This document shows, one piece after another, positions 43,310 through 52,099 of a stretch of DNA of 64,000 nucleotides. The first letter of the stretch is position 1. Every line of letters begins with the position of its first letter. The notes beneath the pieces were generated by a model. That model was not told the origin of the DNA. It did no database searches and saw nothing but the letters and a program-made list of their open reading frames with translations. The position numbers and the translations under genes were made by a program. Source of the stretch: Gordonibacter faecis (GTDB lineage: Bacteria > Actinomycetota > Coriobacteriia > Coriobacteriales > Eggerthellaceae); contig NZ_JASJEU010000015.1 in NCBI RefSeq assembly GCF_030077735.1, positions 1 to 64,000 of the forward strand. The letters run 5' to 3'.

Positions 43310-43923
43310 TGCAGGCGCAGCTTCGCTATACGCTTTTTGCTGGGGTGAATGGTGCTGGCAAGTCAACGCTTTTTAGGTCTGATCTGTGGGATTCTTCCAC
43401 GATAACCCCAACCACCCCACGCGTAAACTCAGATGAGATACTTTTAGCAAGCGGATGGGATTGGACAGACTCCACTGCGCAACTACGCGCAGGAAAGGAA
43501 GCGCTTCGTATAGTTAAAACATGCCTTGAGCAGCGGGTTTCTTTCAATCAAGAAACCACCTTAACGGGACGCACTATCATGCGTTTTATTGCTCAGGCAA
43601 AAGAATTAGGCTTCTACATCACTTTATATTATGTAGGCATTGAAGATCCTGAAATAGCCAACCGTCGTATCGCTTATCGGGTGACCCAAGGAGGTCACGG
43701 CATAGACCCCGATACGGTGCGGCGGCGCGCAAAAGCATCCTTCGATAATTTGGTTCAGGCAGTTCCTCTTTGTGACGAAGTCTTCCTTTTTGACAACACG
43801 TATCTTCTGAAACCTATGGCTCGTTTCTTTGCTGGTGACCTTGTTAGCTATGAAAACCAGAGCATCGACGTCACATGGATACACGAAATCATGATGCGCC
43901 TCATCGCCAACAGCGAGACATAA
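43309..43923 (+). CDS. Zeta-like toxin kinase
   Basis: The 204-residue product fits the zeta toxin family: Walker A FAGVNGAGKSTL (residues about 10-21), PRVNSDEILLASGW, the signature FNQETTLTGRTIMRFI near residue 80, and RVTQGGHGIDPDTVRRRAKASFDNL. Zeta toxins phosphorylate UDP-sugars such as UDP-GlcNAc and so block peptidoglycan synthesis; the exact substrate here is inferred. It is coupled to the upstream HTH protein. Its codon usage is AT-richer than that of the surrounding genes, and a truncated MITE lies directly downstream. Confidence 0.85.
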   Translation: MQAQLRYTLFAGVNGAGKSTLFRSDLWDSSTITPTTPRVNSDEILLASGWDWTDSTAQLRAGKEALRIVKTCLEQRVSFNQETTLTGRTIMRFIAQAKELGFYITLYYVGIEDPEIANRRIAYRVTQGGHGIDPDTVRRRAKASFDNLVQAVPLCDEVFLFDNTYLLKPMARFFAGDLVSYENQSIDVTWIHEIMMRLIANSET

Positions 43924-43954
43924 CCTTTGTGAACACAATGTCGCTGCGCCGCCC

Positions 43955-44065
43955 AAGTGTGACGCGCTTACGCGCTATCAATTGCGTCAAGAGCACCCAT
44001 CCTACCCTCACATTATGACGCGGGCATCTTGCCAGCACCATAAACATTACCTGTCAGGCACTCCC
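43955..44065. mobile_element. MITE-like element, copy D (left part only)
   Basis: AAGTGTGACGCGC at 43955 opens a stretch matching the left part of copy B: CTACCCTCACATTATGACGCGG is shared almost base for base, and so is TTACCTGT. The right half and right terminal repeat are missing. It separates the toxin gene from the surface-protein island. Confidence 0.7.
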
Positions 44066-44103
44066 CGTGAGGGGCTTTTTCGCGCGGCAGGGACGCAGCG
44101 TAC

Positions 44104-44148
44104 CCAAAACCACAACAGGCGCGCCCGTGATGGGGAGGCGCGCCTGTT
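44104..44148 (-). terminator. Terminator of the surface-protein island
   Basis: On the minus strand AACAGGCGCGCC and GGCGCGCCTGTT form a 12-bp perfect stem followed by GTGGTTTT, about 60 bases after the last gene of the island. Confidence 0.8.
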
Positions 44149-44203
44149 GGGTTTGCGCAACCGGACGGGTGGTTCCGGCCGCTGGTTGCCGCCTCTAGGA
44201 GGC

Positions 44204-45022
44204 TCAGGCGGCACTTACCACGTAGGAGAGGTTAGCTACAGAAACCTCACCATCTCCTGCGAGGTAGTTGAGTTGGGCTCCATCCGGCAAAGACAGGCTG
44301 AAATCAACCAAGAGGGTGGATGGGTTATCAATGGTTCCCGCAGCAATAGTCCAACCTTCACCAGGAATGGTTGTTGTTGTTGTTGCTGTCGTGAGAGGAA
44401 CCTCAACGGTCGATCCGGAGGCCGCAGGCGGCGTCAGCAGAATGCGCGTACCGCGCAAGGTTGCAACACCGACAAACAGTGAGTCAGCTCCGGAATCCTG
44501 TGAACTTTCAACAGCGGTTATTTTAATGGCCCCCGCACTTGTAGAAGAAAACGGAAGTCCTTCTTGGCCGGTAATGTTACCTGCTGCATCCACCCGAACG
44601 AGAGCTTTGCTGGGGAACGTGCACTGTATCTGTAAGGCCCAGTGAGCATAAAGAGTGGTGTCTGACGTTTTGTCCCACTTACCAAGTCCTTTGCCCTCTG
44701 TGTCGAAATACATTTTGTTCGCGCTATCAAAGTAGCCCAGAAACGAATAGCCATCTCTTTGTTTTGGGGGCGTCACTGAACCTAGATAAGCATCATAAAC
44801 AACATCAAAGGTTTGATTCGGCTCTACGCCGTCGTTATCTAGCGTAATGGTATAGATAGAAGAGTTCTTTATGTTGATGCTGAGCATAGTGGGTCCCGTG
44901 TCCGCAAGAGCTTTTGCTTGAGGCAAAACAAGCATCAAAGCTGCCGAGAAAACAAGCAGAAACAAAAGCACAACGAGGAGGGGCCGGGTGTGTGGCTTTG
45001 AGATATGTCTCATGTCCGGCAT
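44204..45022 (-). CDS. Secreted protein with InlB-type repeat and shared surface module
   Basis: The 272-residue product has a signal peptide or N-terminal membrane anchor (PLLVVLLFLLVFSAALMLVLPQAKALA). It then has one Listeria-Bacteroides (InlB B-type) repeat of about 70 residues ending in GYSFLGYFDSANKMYFDTEG and KWDKTSDTTLYAHWA. The last 144 residues (from TFPSKALVRVDAAGNI to VANLSYVVSAA) match a module also found in three neighbouring secreted proteins. No sortase motif is present. The start at 45022 is chosen for its spacing from AAAGGAG. It probably acts at the cell surface, as an adhesin or scaffold; this is inference. It follows the LRR gene and precedes a terminator. Confidence 0.75.
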   Translation of the reverse strand: MPDMRHISKPHTRPLLVVLLFLLVFSAALMLVLPQAKALADTGPTMLSINIKNSSIYTITLDNDGVEPNQTFDVVYDAYLGSVTPPKQRDGYSFLGYFDSANKMYFDTEGKGLGKWDKTSDTTLYAHWALQIQCTFPSKALVRVDAAGNITGQEGLPFSSTSAGAIKITAVESSQDSGADSLFVGVATLRGTRILLTPPAASGSTVEVPLTTATTTTTIPGEGWTIAAGTIDNPSTLLVDFSLSLPDGAQLNYLAGDGEVSVANLSYVVSAA

Positions 45023-45101
45023 TGCTGACACACTCCTTTCTTTCAGCTCCGCAGACGAGTAGCTGCGAAGTAGTAACTAGCGGTGTGAGGAAGTGAGGGA
45101 C

Positions 45102-45127
45102 TCTGCCGGGGACACAGCCCCGGCAGA
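45102..45127 (-). terminator. Perfect hairpin between the LRR gene and the InlB-repeat gene
   Basis: TCTGCCGGGG and CCCCGGCAGA form a perfect 10-bp stem with a 6-base loop, 15 bases after the LRR stop codon. No T-run follows, so it may attenuate transcription or protect the mRNA end rather than terminate fully. Confidence 0.5.
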
Positions 45128-45141
45128 TTCTGGATGTTGGA

Positions 45142-48100
45142 TTAGAGGCAGAAGCAGGGGCAAACTCCCGTCGAGCCCGGAGCGTCGCTGGCTCTAGCAT
45201 CGGGGTCCCCGTCCTTACCTCTATACATGAAGCCATTCGGGTTGTATGGAGTCACAGAGCGCTGCCACCAGTAGATCGCCCACGAGTAGGACTGGGGGTG
45301 CTTTACGAGGTTCGGATTGGCACCATAACTGTTAGGAACCTTTCCTTCCCAATATTCATACTGGTAACCCTCAGCTGTTAGCCACGCCCTACCTGCGAAG
45401 CTACCTCCAGTGTAGACTGAGTCTGAAAGCTCACGGTAGCTAGCCAGGAAGAGATAGTCTTGCGAGTATTCAACAATACTATATTGTGCATTCCAGGTAG
45501 GCCCATAGGCTTTGAGTACTTGAGCAATTTCCTTCCGTAGATCAACTGGAACCATGTTCCAGATTTCACCACCAGGGTTCATCTTTCTACGAAGTCCGCT
45601 TGCACCCCAGCCACCAGTGTTGGTAACACTTGTGGGATTCATCTCGTACGTCTGGTCAAGTAGATTCACAAACTGGAAGGTAAGACCAGCCTTGCTGCGA
45701 CCGTCAGCAGACCGCTCTGAAAGTTCATCGTGATTGATGCCAATGATGCGCACATCGTAGGGAGTATCATCCCAAACAGTCTTGCACTCGTAAGTGTCCT
45801 CTTTAGTCATAAAGGATTGATACGCTGCTTTAATGTCTTGGTTGCCGCTTGCGATTGCGTTGGCATGTTCCTTGACTTCAGCTGCGGTGTACACCTCACC
45901 GGTAGTCTTGTCCTTTAGGTAGAAGGGCGATGACTCAACCTTACCGGATCCAAAGCCGAGAAGAGGCACCGTTTCAAAGGTGTACATTAAGGAGGCAAGT
46001 TTTTTCGTCTCGGTGTTTTTGGTAGCAACGCTCGGATTCACCTTGGCATTGGCAAGGTTGGTTGTGTCGTTGGTGAGGTTCAAGCGAAAGATAAAAGGAG
46101 ATTTGGACTTGGGCTGTATGGTAAAAGCACTTGGATTATTGGGGGACGCAGTTTTAATGTCCTTATCGCATCCAAAATGCATTGCCTCTCCTTCGGCCCC
46201 TTCAGGATAGAGACTGAAAAGCTTTTGATTCGTAACAAGAGTGGCACCAGTATTCCCCACAAGAACGGTACTAACCTCTTCCTGCGTGCAATCAACTTGA
46301 GCCAGATAAACAGGAACATCCATGTTGTTTTCGAAGTACTCCTTTGATTGCATGGATGCCGGAGGATTAGCATCTGCCACATCGTAGGGAGTGTCTTTGC
46401 CAAAGGTGACACCAACGGGAGCTGTGACATTGAGTTGGGTTTCGCGAGCGTTAGCGAGATAGGCAGCAGGCAGGGGTACTTCGGAGTTGAGGATGGCAAT
46501 GTCAGGTTCCCCTTCGGGATTTGGGGAGACTTCGACAATGCGAGTTGCGCGAGTGAGTTCGATGCCGTCCAAGGAAAGCACAGCGGTTACGTCTGTGGTG
46601 CCTGCTTTCTTGGCAGAGATGATACCATCTTCCACCGACAGAGGTGCAGCGGCGTAGGAGTAGGAAACTTCTATGGGGTCGGGTGCTTGGAGGTTAGCAC
46701 CTTCGAGCAGGTTGGCTTCCTGACCAGCTTCAATAGTGAGGGTTTCTTCTGAGAGGGAGATACCGTAAGGCATGAGGTGGTTGTTGTCTGAGGGTATGCC
46801 TGGGTTCCAAGTATCTTCGGAGCCTGAGGGAACGTAGATCGAGACGTTGGTGCAGCCGGCGAGGGCGTCATTTGCTACTTCGGAGTTACCGAGAGCCACC
46901 ACGCGCTCAAGGGTTGAACAAGAGGCAAAGGCGCGAGAGCCGATGGAGTTAATGCTGGCGGGAAGCCACACGTCTTTGAGGGAAGTAGCTTCGAAGGCGC
47001 GCTCGCCTATCTCGCGAAGAGTGTTCGGAAACTCGATAGCTGCGAGGTTGGCGCAGCCAGCGAAGGCTCCGTTGTTGATGGTGGTGATGGTTGTGGGGAG
47101 TTTCACGCTAGTGAGTGAGCCGCGGTTTGCGAAGGCGCTCTCAGCAATGGTGCTTACGCGGTAGGGGACGCCGTTGATCTCGGCAAATGACGGGATTTCA
47201 AGGTCGCCTTGCGGGTCATCTTTACCTTGCCAGGTGACTGCGAGCGTGTAATCGTTGAGCAAGGTGTAAGCGAGGCCGCTGGTTTCGTTGGTGTTCGCAC
47301 TTGTGGTTGCACCAGGTTGAGCAGGCTCTGCGAAGTGCTGGAAGCCAGCCGCCTTCCAAACGGCCTTGCGAGCTGCGTAGTCCTGCCCCGCCGGAAGAGC
47401 TACAACTGCGGAAGCTTTGACTTCATCAGCGAAGGCCGTCGGGTCGATTGATTGAACATTCCCGAGCACAGTGATTGATGCCAGGTCTTTACAACCAGCA
47501 AGAGCATACTCACTGATAGATTCAGTCTCGGCTGGCAATACCACGGCCGTCCCGTAAGCCGAAGGAACCGCAACCAGGGTTTTGAGATCCTTGGTGAACA
47601 GCATCCTGTCATGTGAAGCAAATGCGGTGCTGCCATCCCCGGTGGTGAGTGAGGAGCCCGATTGGCACAGGGACAATGCCTGGGCAGAGACATGGGTTGT
47701 AGAACCAGGGATGGCGATAGCACCCTCCTTACCCTCGGGAATGAGTAGGAGATGCGAGTAGTCTTTCGTAAAGAGCATGCCGTCTAACGAAGAAAAGCCC
47801 TCACACTTGGGGCTTATCTGGACGTGCTTAAGTGACGAGATACCTTTGAGTGCCTCGTCGTCTATTGTTTGAATTGTTTCAGGAAGGGAGAGTGATTCTA
47901 GAGAAGAATCAGTGAATGCCCCCCCCCCCCCCCGAGGGATTTAAGGGTCGTGACAGTGTAGGTGTCGCTACCACTTACAACCTGGGTGGGGACGGAGATG
48001 GTTTTGAGATCGGTGGCAGAAATGCCAACCAGAGCGACGGACGTGCCGTCTTCGTTCACTTCAAAAATGAGACCTTCAGACACAAACGTGCCGAGTGTTG

Positions 48101-48358
48101 CTTTGGGAGTCCCTTGGACGAGTGGGAGTGATCCGGTTGTTTGAGAATCAAGAAGGGCGACCGAAGTCGCAAGAGATTCAGAGCTTGTGGTTCCCGAGGT
48201 TTCGCCTTGGGCGACTAAAGGCTCAGAAAGCCCCCCCCCCCCCGGAGATTTTCGGATTCTGCGGTACCTGCGAAGGCAGGTAGTGGGCCGGCAGCAAGCG
48301 CGAGTGTAAGCGTTACTACACACGCCGTTCTGCCGTACCGTGACATTCGGTTTCGCAT
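45142..48358 (-). CDS. Phase-variable BspA-like leucine-rich-repeat surface protein (OFF as read)
   Basis: The gene starts at the ATG at 48358 with signal peptide VTLTLALAAGPLPAFAG and would encode about 1,070 residues. As read it is broken twice. Thirteen G at 48243-48231 shift the frame to a stop after ENLRGGGGFLSL; 11 or 14 would keep it open. Fifteen G at 47933-47919 shift it again; 13 or 16 would restore it. Past the second tract the frame is open to 45142. Domains in order: BspA-type LRRs (SLPETIQTIDDEALKGISSL ... FPNTLREIGERAFEATSLKDV), a β-rich module shared with neighbours (about 46450-45965), and a C-terminal DUF6273-like domain (GWGASGLRRKMNP ... YWWQRSV). It is probably an adhesin. 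GC is lower than in flanking genes. Assembly error in the tracts is an alternative to phase variation. Confidence 0.8.
47919..47933. repeat. Homopolymer tract of 15 C (poly-G in the LRR gene)
   Basis: Fifteen consecutive C on the plus strand lie inside the LRR coding region at a Gly run before AFTDSSLESLSLPET. The frame downstream needs 13 or 16 bases. Confidence 0.9.
48231..48243. repeat. Homopolymer tract of 13 C (poly-G after the signal peptide)
   Basis: Thirteen consecutive C on the plus strand lie 13 codons after the likely signal-peptide cleavage site of the LRR protein. The frame downstream (LSEPLVAQGE) needs 11 or 14 bases. Confidence 0.9.
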
Positions 48359-48607
48359 GATTATCCCTTGTCCTTTTGTAGTGCTTCTTCCCGTGCATAC
48401 CGCCGCGACATCGTTTCCCGGTCCGTCGCTTGCATGCGGCATATAGTCGGCATAGTAGCATGCGATTCGGGATTGTGAAGAGTGGCCCATCTTCCCTATC
48501 GACAGCAGAACCAAGCCCGCAATTCCCCATTCCCGCAGGTAGATTGTATCCCCCAGCCCGCAACAAGAGGCATTCCCTAAACTTCCAAGCCTCCACACTT
48601 TCTCCAC

Positions 48608-48896
48608 AAAGTGTGACGCGCTTGCGCGCTACCTAATACGCCAAGACACCCCCACCTACCCTCACATTATGACGCGGACATATGCAGATAGTGTTAACCT
48701 TACCTGTTAGATCACCATCGTAGGGATGCTCTCCAGAGCATCCGCTCCGCCGAAGGCGGAGAGGGCGCTTCGTGAAGCGCCCCTACGAAGATTACCGTTC
48801 TAGTTATGTTTATCGTACACGGAATAGCCCCCGTCATAGTGGTAGGGAGGAAACAATCTCTTGGTGTAATGAGTAGCGCGATAGCGCGTCACATTT
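48608..48896. mobile_element. MITE-like element, copy B (both ends)
   Basis: The 289-bp element has imperfect terminal inverted repeats: AAAGTGTGACGCGCTTGCGC at the left and GCGCGATAGCGCGTCACATTT at the right. The core forms several hairpins (ATGCTCTCCAGAGCAT, CTCCGCC/GGCGGAG, GGGCGCTTC/GAAGCGCCC). It has no coding capacity. It lies between the LRR gene promoter and the end of the next surface gene. Confidence 0.8.
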
Positions 48897-48919
48897 TTAT
48901 TCCCCCAGCGCCACAACGC

Positions 48920-50461
48920 TTACACTGTGGAATCGGCGGCTTCTATGTGCCAGATGAGGGTGCCGTAGGCGAAGGAGCCTTCGGAGGCGGCGGCGGTTTC
49001 GAGAAGGGTTTTCATGCCGAGGTCGGTGAACGTGCCTTCCCACACCAGATCGATGCTTTCGGCGCTCGACGGCAACATGACGGGAGTGTCGAGCACAGCC
49101 TCCAGACCAAGCGGGGTGAAGCGGGCATCGTCGACGAAATGGGCTCCGGTCTGGGCCGACACGAGCGACCAGGTACCGGCTGGCAGGTCGGTGCTCGCCT
49201 TCTTCAGACGCACGCCCACAACCTCGGCCGGCGCTTCGGAGTTGTTGGCAAGCGACACCGAAATGCTCGCGGAGTTCGGGCCGTTTTGCCCCAAGATCAG
49301 CGAGACCAACGACGGCACCGTGATGCTCACCTGCGGAGCAGGCGGCTCGACGGGCTGTTCCTCTTCGACCGGGGGAACTTCGTCGGTGGGTTGGTCGGTG
49401 GCATCGGGGTTGAGCGTGGGGTCTGATGGCGTGGTAGCGTCGGGGTCGGTTGGAGTAGTGTCGTCGGGAGTAGTGGGGTCAGCCGGGTCGGTGGGGTTGG
49501 TTGGATCGTCAGGATTGGCTGGCTCTGTTGGAGTTGTAGGATCGTCGGGGTTGGTTGGTTCCGTTGGATTCGCAGGATCAGTGGGGTCAGTTGGCGTTGT
49601 TGCTTCGCCATCGGGGTTGGGAGCTGGGTTTTCGGGCTGATCGGTGCCCGTATCGGGCGCGTCGGGCGTGACGGGGACGTCGGGGTTTACGAGAGTGCGG
49701 CCGTCTTGGGCCCAGTCGTAGGCGCGCACTGCGGAATCGGTGCCGCGATACGTCGTGATGAGTGGTTCGGTAGGCGTCTCGGCGAAGCCGAAACAGGCCT
49801 TGGTTTTTGCATCGGGTGCAAACGTGAAATCGTCGGAGAGTTCTTTCAACTTGGCACAGTTGAAGAACGTGTGCGTCATGTCGAGTGCCGCGGGCACGCT
49901 GGCCAGTTCAGTGAGGTTTTCGCAGCCCTCGAACCAGTACGCAAGGCTCTTGGGTGCGATGACGTCAGCGAAGATGACGCGCTTGATATCGGCCGCGAAC
50001 CCGGCTTTGAGCCATGGAACGCTTTTGGCGTCTTCGAATACAAGCGTGTCGCCTGCTCCGTCGACGACGAAGGTGCCGTCGTTCCAGAGTTCAGCCACAA
50101 CGGCCGATGCGTCGTCCGCGCCGATGAACCACGTGCGGTCGTTGACCGGCTCCGTCGGTGTGACGGGTGCGGGGTCTTCGGCGGGAGGTTGCGGCTCGAC
50201 CGCCGGCTCCGAGGGTGTTTCGACAGGCGTGTCACTTGGCGTGGACGTCTCGTCCGTTATCTCGGGAGTTCCAGGTTGCGGCAAGGATTCAGGTGTCTCA
50301 ACAACAACCGGCGTACCCTCCCCCACCTGCGGAGTCTCGGCATAGCCCAACGAACCGAGAGGCAAAAACCCCACCACCAGCAGGCAAGTAAGCACGCAGG
50401 CCGCGCCAATCTTTAGCGCGGCCGCATGCAAAAATTTCTTATGTAGATCGTGCTTCATCAT
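48920..50461 (-). CDS. Secreted Pro/Thr/Asp-repeat protein with shared surface module
   Basis: The 513-residue product has a signal peptide (IGAACVLTCLLVVGFLPLGSLGYA), a Pro/Thr/Glu-rich stretch, then a globular region with BspA/DUF285-like features (DRTWFIGADDASAVVAELW ... YWFEGCENLTELASVPAALDMTHTFFNC). A long low-complexity linker of PTDP/NPDDPT-type repeats follows, then the 140-residue module shared with its neighbours (ITVPSLVSLIL to YGTLIWHIEAADSTV). No LPxTG or C-terminal membrane helix is seen. The linker resembles wall-spanning stalks. The start is uncertain (ATG at 50461 or 50458; no strong ribosome site). Confidence 0.75.
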   Translation of the reverse strand: MMKHDLHKKFLHAAALKIGAACVLTCLLVVGFLPLGSLGYAETPQVGEGTPVVVETPESLPQPGTPEITDETSTPSDTPVETPSEPAVEPQPPAEDPAPVTPTEPVNDRTWFIGADDASAVVAELWNDGTFVVDGAGDTLVFEDAKSVPWLKAGFAADIKRVIFADVIAPKSLAYWFEGCENLTELASVPAALDMTHTFFNCAKLKELSDDFTFAPDAKTKACFGFAETPTEPLITTYRGTDSAVRAYDWAQDGRTLVNPDVPVTPDAPDTGTDQPENPAPNPDGEATTPTDPTDPANPTEPTNPDDPTTPTEPANPDDPTNPTDPADPTTPDDTTPTDPDATTPSDPTLNPDATDQPTDEVPPVEEEQPVEPPAPQVSITVPSLVSLILGQNGPNSASISVSLANNSEAPAEVVGVRLKKASTDLPAGTWSLVSAQTGAHFVDDARFTPLGLEAVLDTPVMLPSSAESIDLVWEGTFTDLGMKTLLETAAASEGSFAYGTLIWHIEAADSTV

Positions 50462-50503
50462 GAAGCAAAACCACAATCCTTAGCTTCTACTTTCTTGATC
50501 AAA

Positions 50504-51073
50504 CTATGCGTATAGACCCCCACCAATAGTCCAAGTCAGAGTTGTCAAAGTGAACGGGTCAAACGTGTTAACGTTCTTTACTGCACCTGCAAACTTAATT
50601 GGAAGCTTGGAGGCAGATGCAACATCCCAACTAGCATCTGCAACCGTCAGCTTCGAACTCAGATCTTTATCAGCAGACGTGGTGCCAATTTTCAGCCATG
50701 CCGCATTTGCAGCTGTACTACTTGCGAATGCACTCGATTGATCGAGCAAGCTTCCAGCACTAGCCTCAATACTTACGACGTGAATCCCGTATGCCGAGCT
50801 TGTGTTCTCAATATAGAGCTCGCTATCGGCAGGAAATATAAGACTTCCATCAGCAGAACTGATACCAACAGTAAGGGTAGTAGGAACCGTTGCCGAAAGC
50901 TGTCCATCTACTTGGGCATTGATCGTAGTTTTGGCTGCATTGCTAGAATCAACACCTCCGTTAGAAACGCTAGGAGTAACCGCCGCTGCAAACGCCGGGG
51001 CCACACACATGCCTGTTAGCAGCGTGGCTGCGCATACTCCGGCAATACCCCTCTTCAAATTCGTGAACTTCAT
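50504..51073 (-). CDS. Small secreted protein made of the shared surface module
   Basis: The 189-residue protein consists of a clear signal peptide (IAGVCAATLLTGMCVAPAFA) and little else than the island's shared module: SATVPTTLTVGISSADGSL, then ELYIENTSSAYGIHVVSIEA, KLPIKFAGAV and the ending LTTLTWTIGGGLYA. The ending recalls WxL-type wall-binding domains but is not the WxL motif. It could be a subunit that binds the wall or the other proteins; this is inference. The ATG is preceded by GACAAGAAGG. It lies in a same-strand run with the genes on both sides. Confidence 0.72.
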   Translation of the reverse strand: MKFTNLKRGIAGVCAATLLTGMCVAPAFAAAVTPSVSNGGVDSSNAAKTTINAQVDGQLSATVPTTLTVGISSADGSLIFPADSELYIENTSSAYGIHVVSIEASAGSLLDQSSAFASSTAANAAWLKIGTTSADKDLSSKLTVADASWDVASASKLPIKFAGAVKNVNTFDPFTLTTLTWTIGGGLYA

Positions 51074-51143
51074 CCTTCTTGTCCTTTCCTCTGTGCCATT
51101 ACGTTGTCGAACATGCTCTACGTATCTTCTCGCGGAAGGCCCC

Positions 51144-51869
51144 TTAGCCTTCTACGTGAATCACAATCTCGGCGGCCGCTTGGCCGGTCTGCTTGTGCGT
51201 TTCGCGATCGTAGCCCGTAAACGTTGCCACGGCGGTGTAGTCGCCCGGATCTAGGTCGCGCGTCAGCTTGATATTCTGAATGTGCTGATCAGGCGCCAGC
51301 GCACCAGACTCATACACCACTTCGCCCGAATCCTTCAGCGCGATGACCACCTTCTGATCCACCGGGTTGGCAGCGATGTTCTCAATGCGCGCCTCGCCCT
51401 CTGACGCGCCGTCGGGGAACTTGATGACGGCGGCAATGGAGATGTTCATCATGCCCTTTTTGACCTCTTCGTTCAGGGCGGCCTGAATTTCTTCCTTGCT
51501 CTTGCCCTCGAACTGGCCCTGCGAAGCGTTCGGGTCGAACCAGTCCTCAAGCGCGGGCTGCTGCGTCAGCACCACACCAGCCGTGACCGCCGCAACCACG
51601 GCGACCGCAGCCACCACGCCCGCGAAGGCGTGACGAGACAGGCCGAGGATTTTCCCCGCGCCCTTGGCAGCCTTGGCGGCCGCCCCCGCTGTGGTGGAAG
51701 AAGAATCAGAAGCTCCGGTTGCGGAACTTTGACCGGCAGGTGCCGATTCAGAAGGGACAGCGCCGCTCCCCTGCGCGCCGTCGGCCGCGTGGGCAGCCTG
51801 GCTGGAGGATGTGCTTGTGCTGTCGTCTACTGGAAGGCTCTGCGTGCTCTGACCATCTTGCGTGCTCAT
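51144..51869 (-). CDS. Membrane-anchored protein with extracellular β-domain
   Basis: The 241-residue protein has a Ser/Thr/Gln-rich N-terminal part of about 75 residues, one membrane helix (FAGVVAAVAVVAAVTAGVVL) and an extracellular part of about 130 residues. The extracellular part ends in a β-rich segment (IALKDSGEVVYESGALAPDQHIQNIKL, then DLDPGDYTAVATFTGYD). I do not recognise a named family. AGAGGAG lies 10 bases before the ATG. It is the first gene of the leftward surface run, so it may be an anchor or assembly factor for the secreted proteins that follow. Confidence 0.68.
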   Translation of the reverse strand: MSTQDGQSTQSLPVDDSTSTSSSQAAHAADGAQGSGAVPSESAPAGQSSATGASDSSSTTAGAAAKAAKGAGKILGLSRHAFAGVVAAVAVVAAVTAGVVLTQQPALEDWFDPNASQGQFEGKSKEEIQAALNEEVKKGMMNISIAAVIKFPDGASEGEARIENIAANPVDQKVVIALKDSGEVVYESGALAPDQHIQNIKLTRDLDPGDYTAVATFTGYDRETHKQTGQAAAEIVIHVEG

Positions 51870-52001
51870 ACGTAAAAAACTCCTCTGTTCTGGCTTCCAT
51901 GAAGAAATCGTGGAAGCTTAGTGAGCTAAGATACGCCATGGGGGTGGCGGAAGTCAATGCTTTGAGGGAAGAAAATAACACCCCCGTGAAGTTTTTTCAA
52001 C

Positions 52002-52030
52002 AAAAAATAACCCCTATGAACAGGGGTTAT
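52002..52030 (-). terminator. Terminator after NAD kinase
   Basis: On the minus strand ATAACCCCT, a 6-base loop and AGGGGTTAT form a 9-bp stem followed by TTTTT. It separates nadK from the surface-protein island. The rest of 51870-52099 holds no gene. Confidence 0.75.
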
Positions 52031-52099
52031 ATATAACTAGAGCAATGGGATTAGAGGCGTTAAAGCGCTTCAAACGCCATTTTGGGCGCTGATGCGTGC

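Noticed and set aside
45142..48607. Treating the LRR locus as separate small genes
   Set aside because: The fragments join into one sensible LRR protein once two homopolymer tracts are adjusted, so they are parts of one gene.
49385..49640. Repetitive DNA in the Pro/Thr/Asp linker as a CRISPR or tandem-repeat locus
   Set aside because: The repeats are in frame, imperfect and short, coding for a PTDP/NPDDPT linker, with no spacers.
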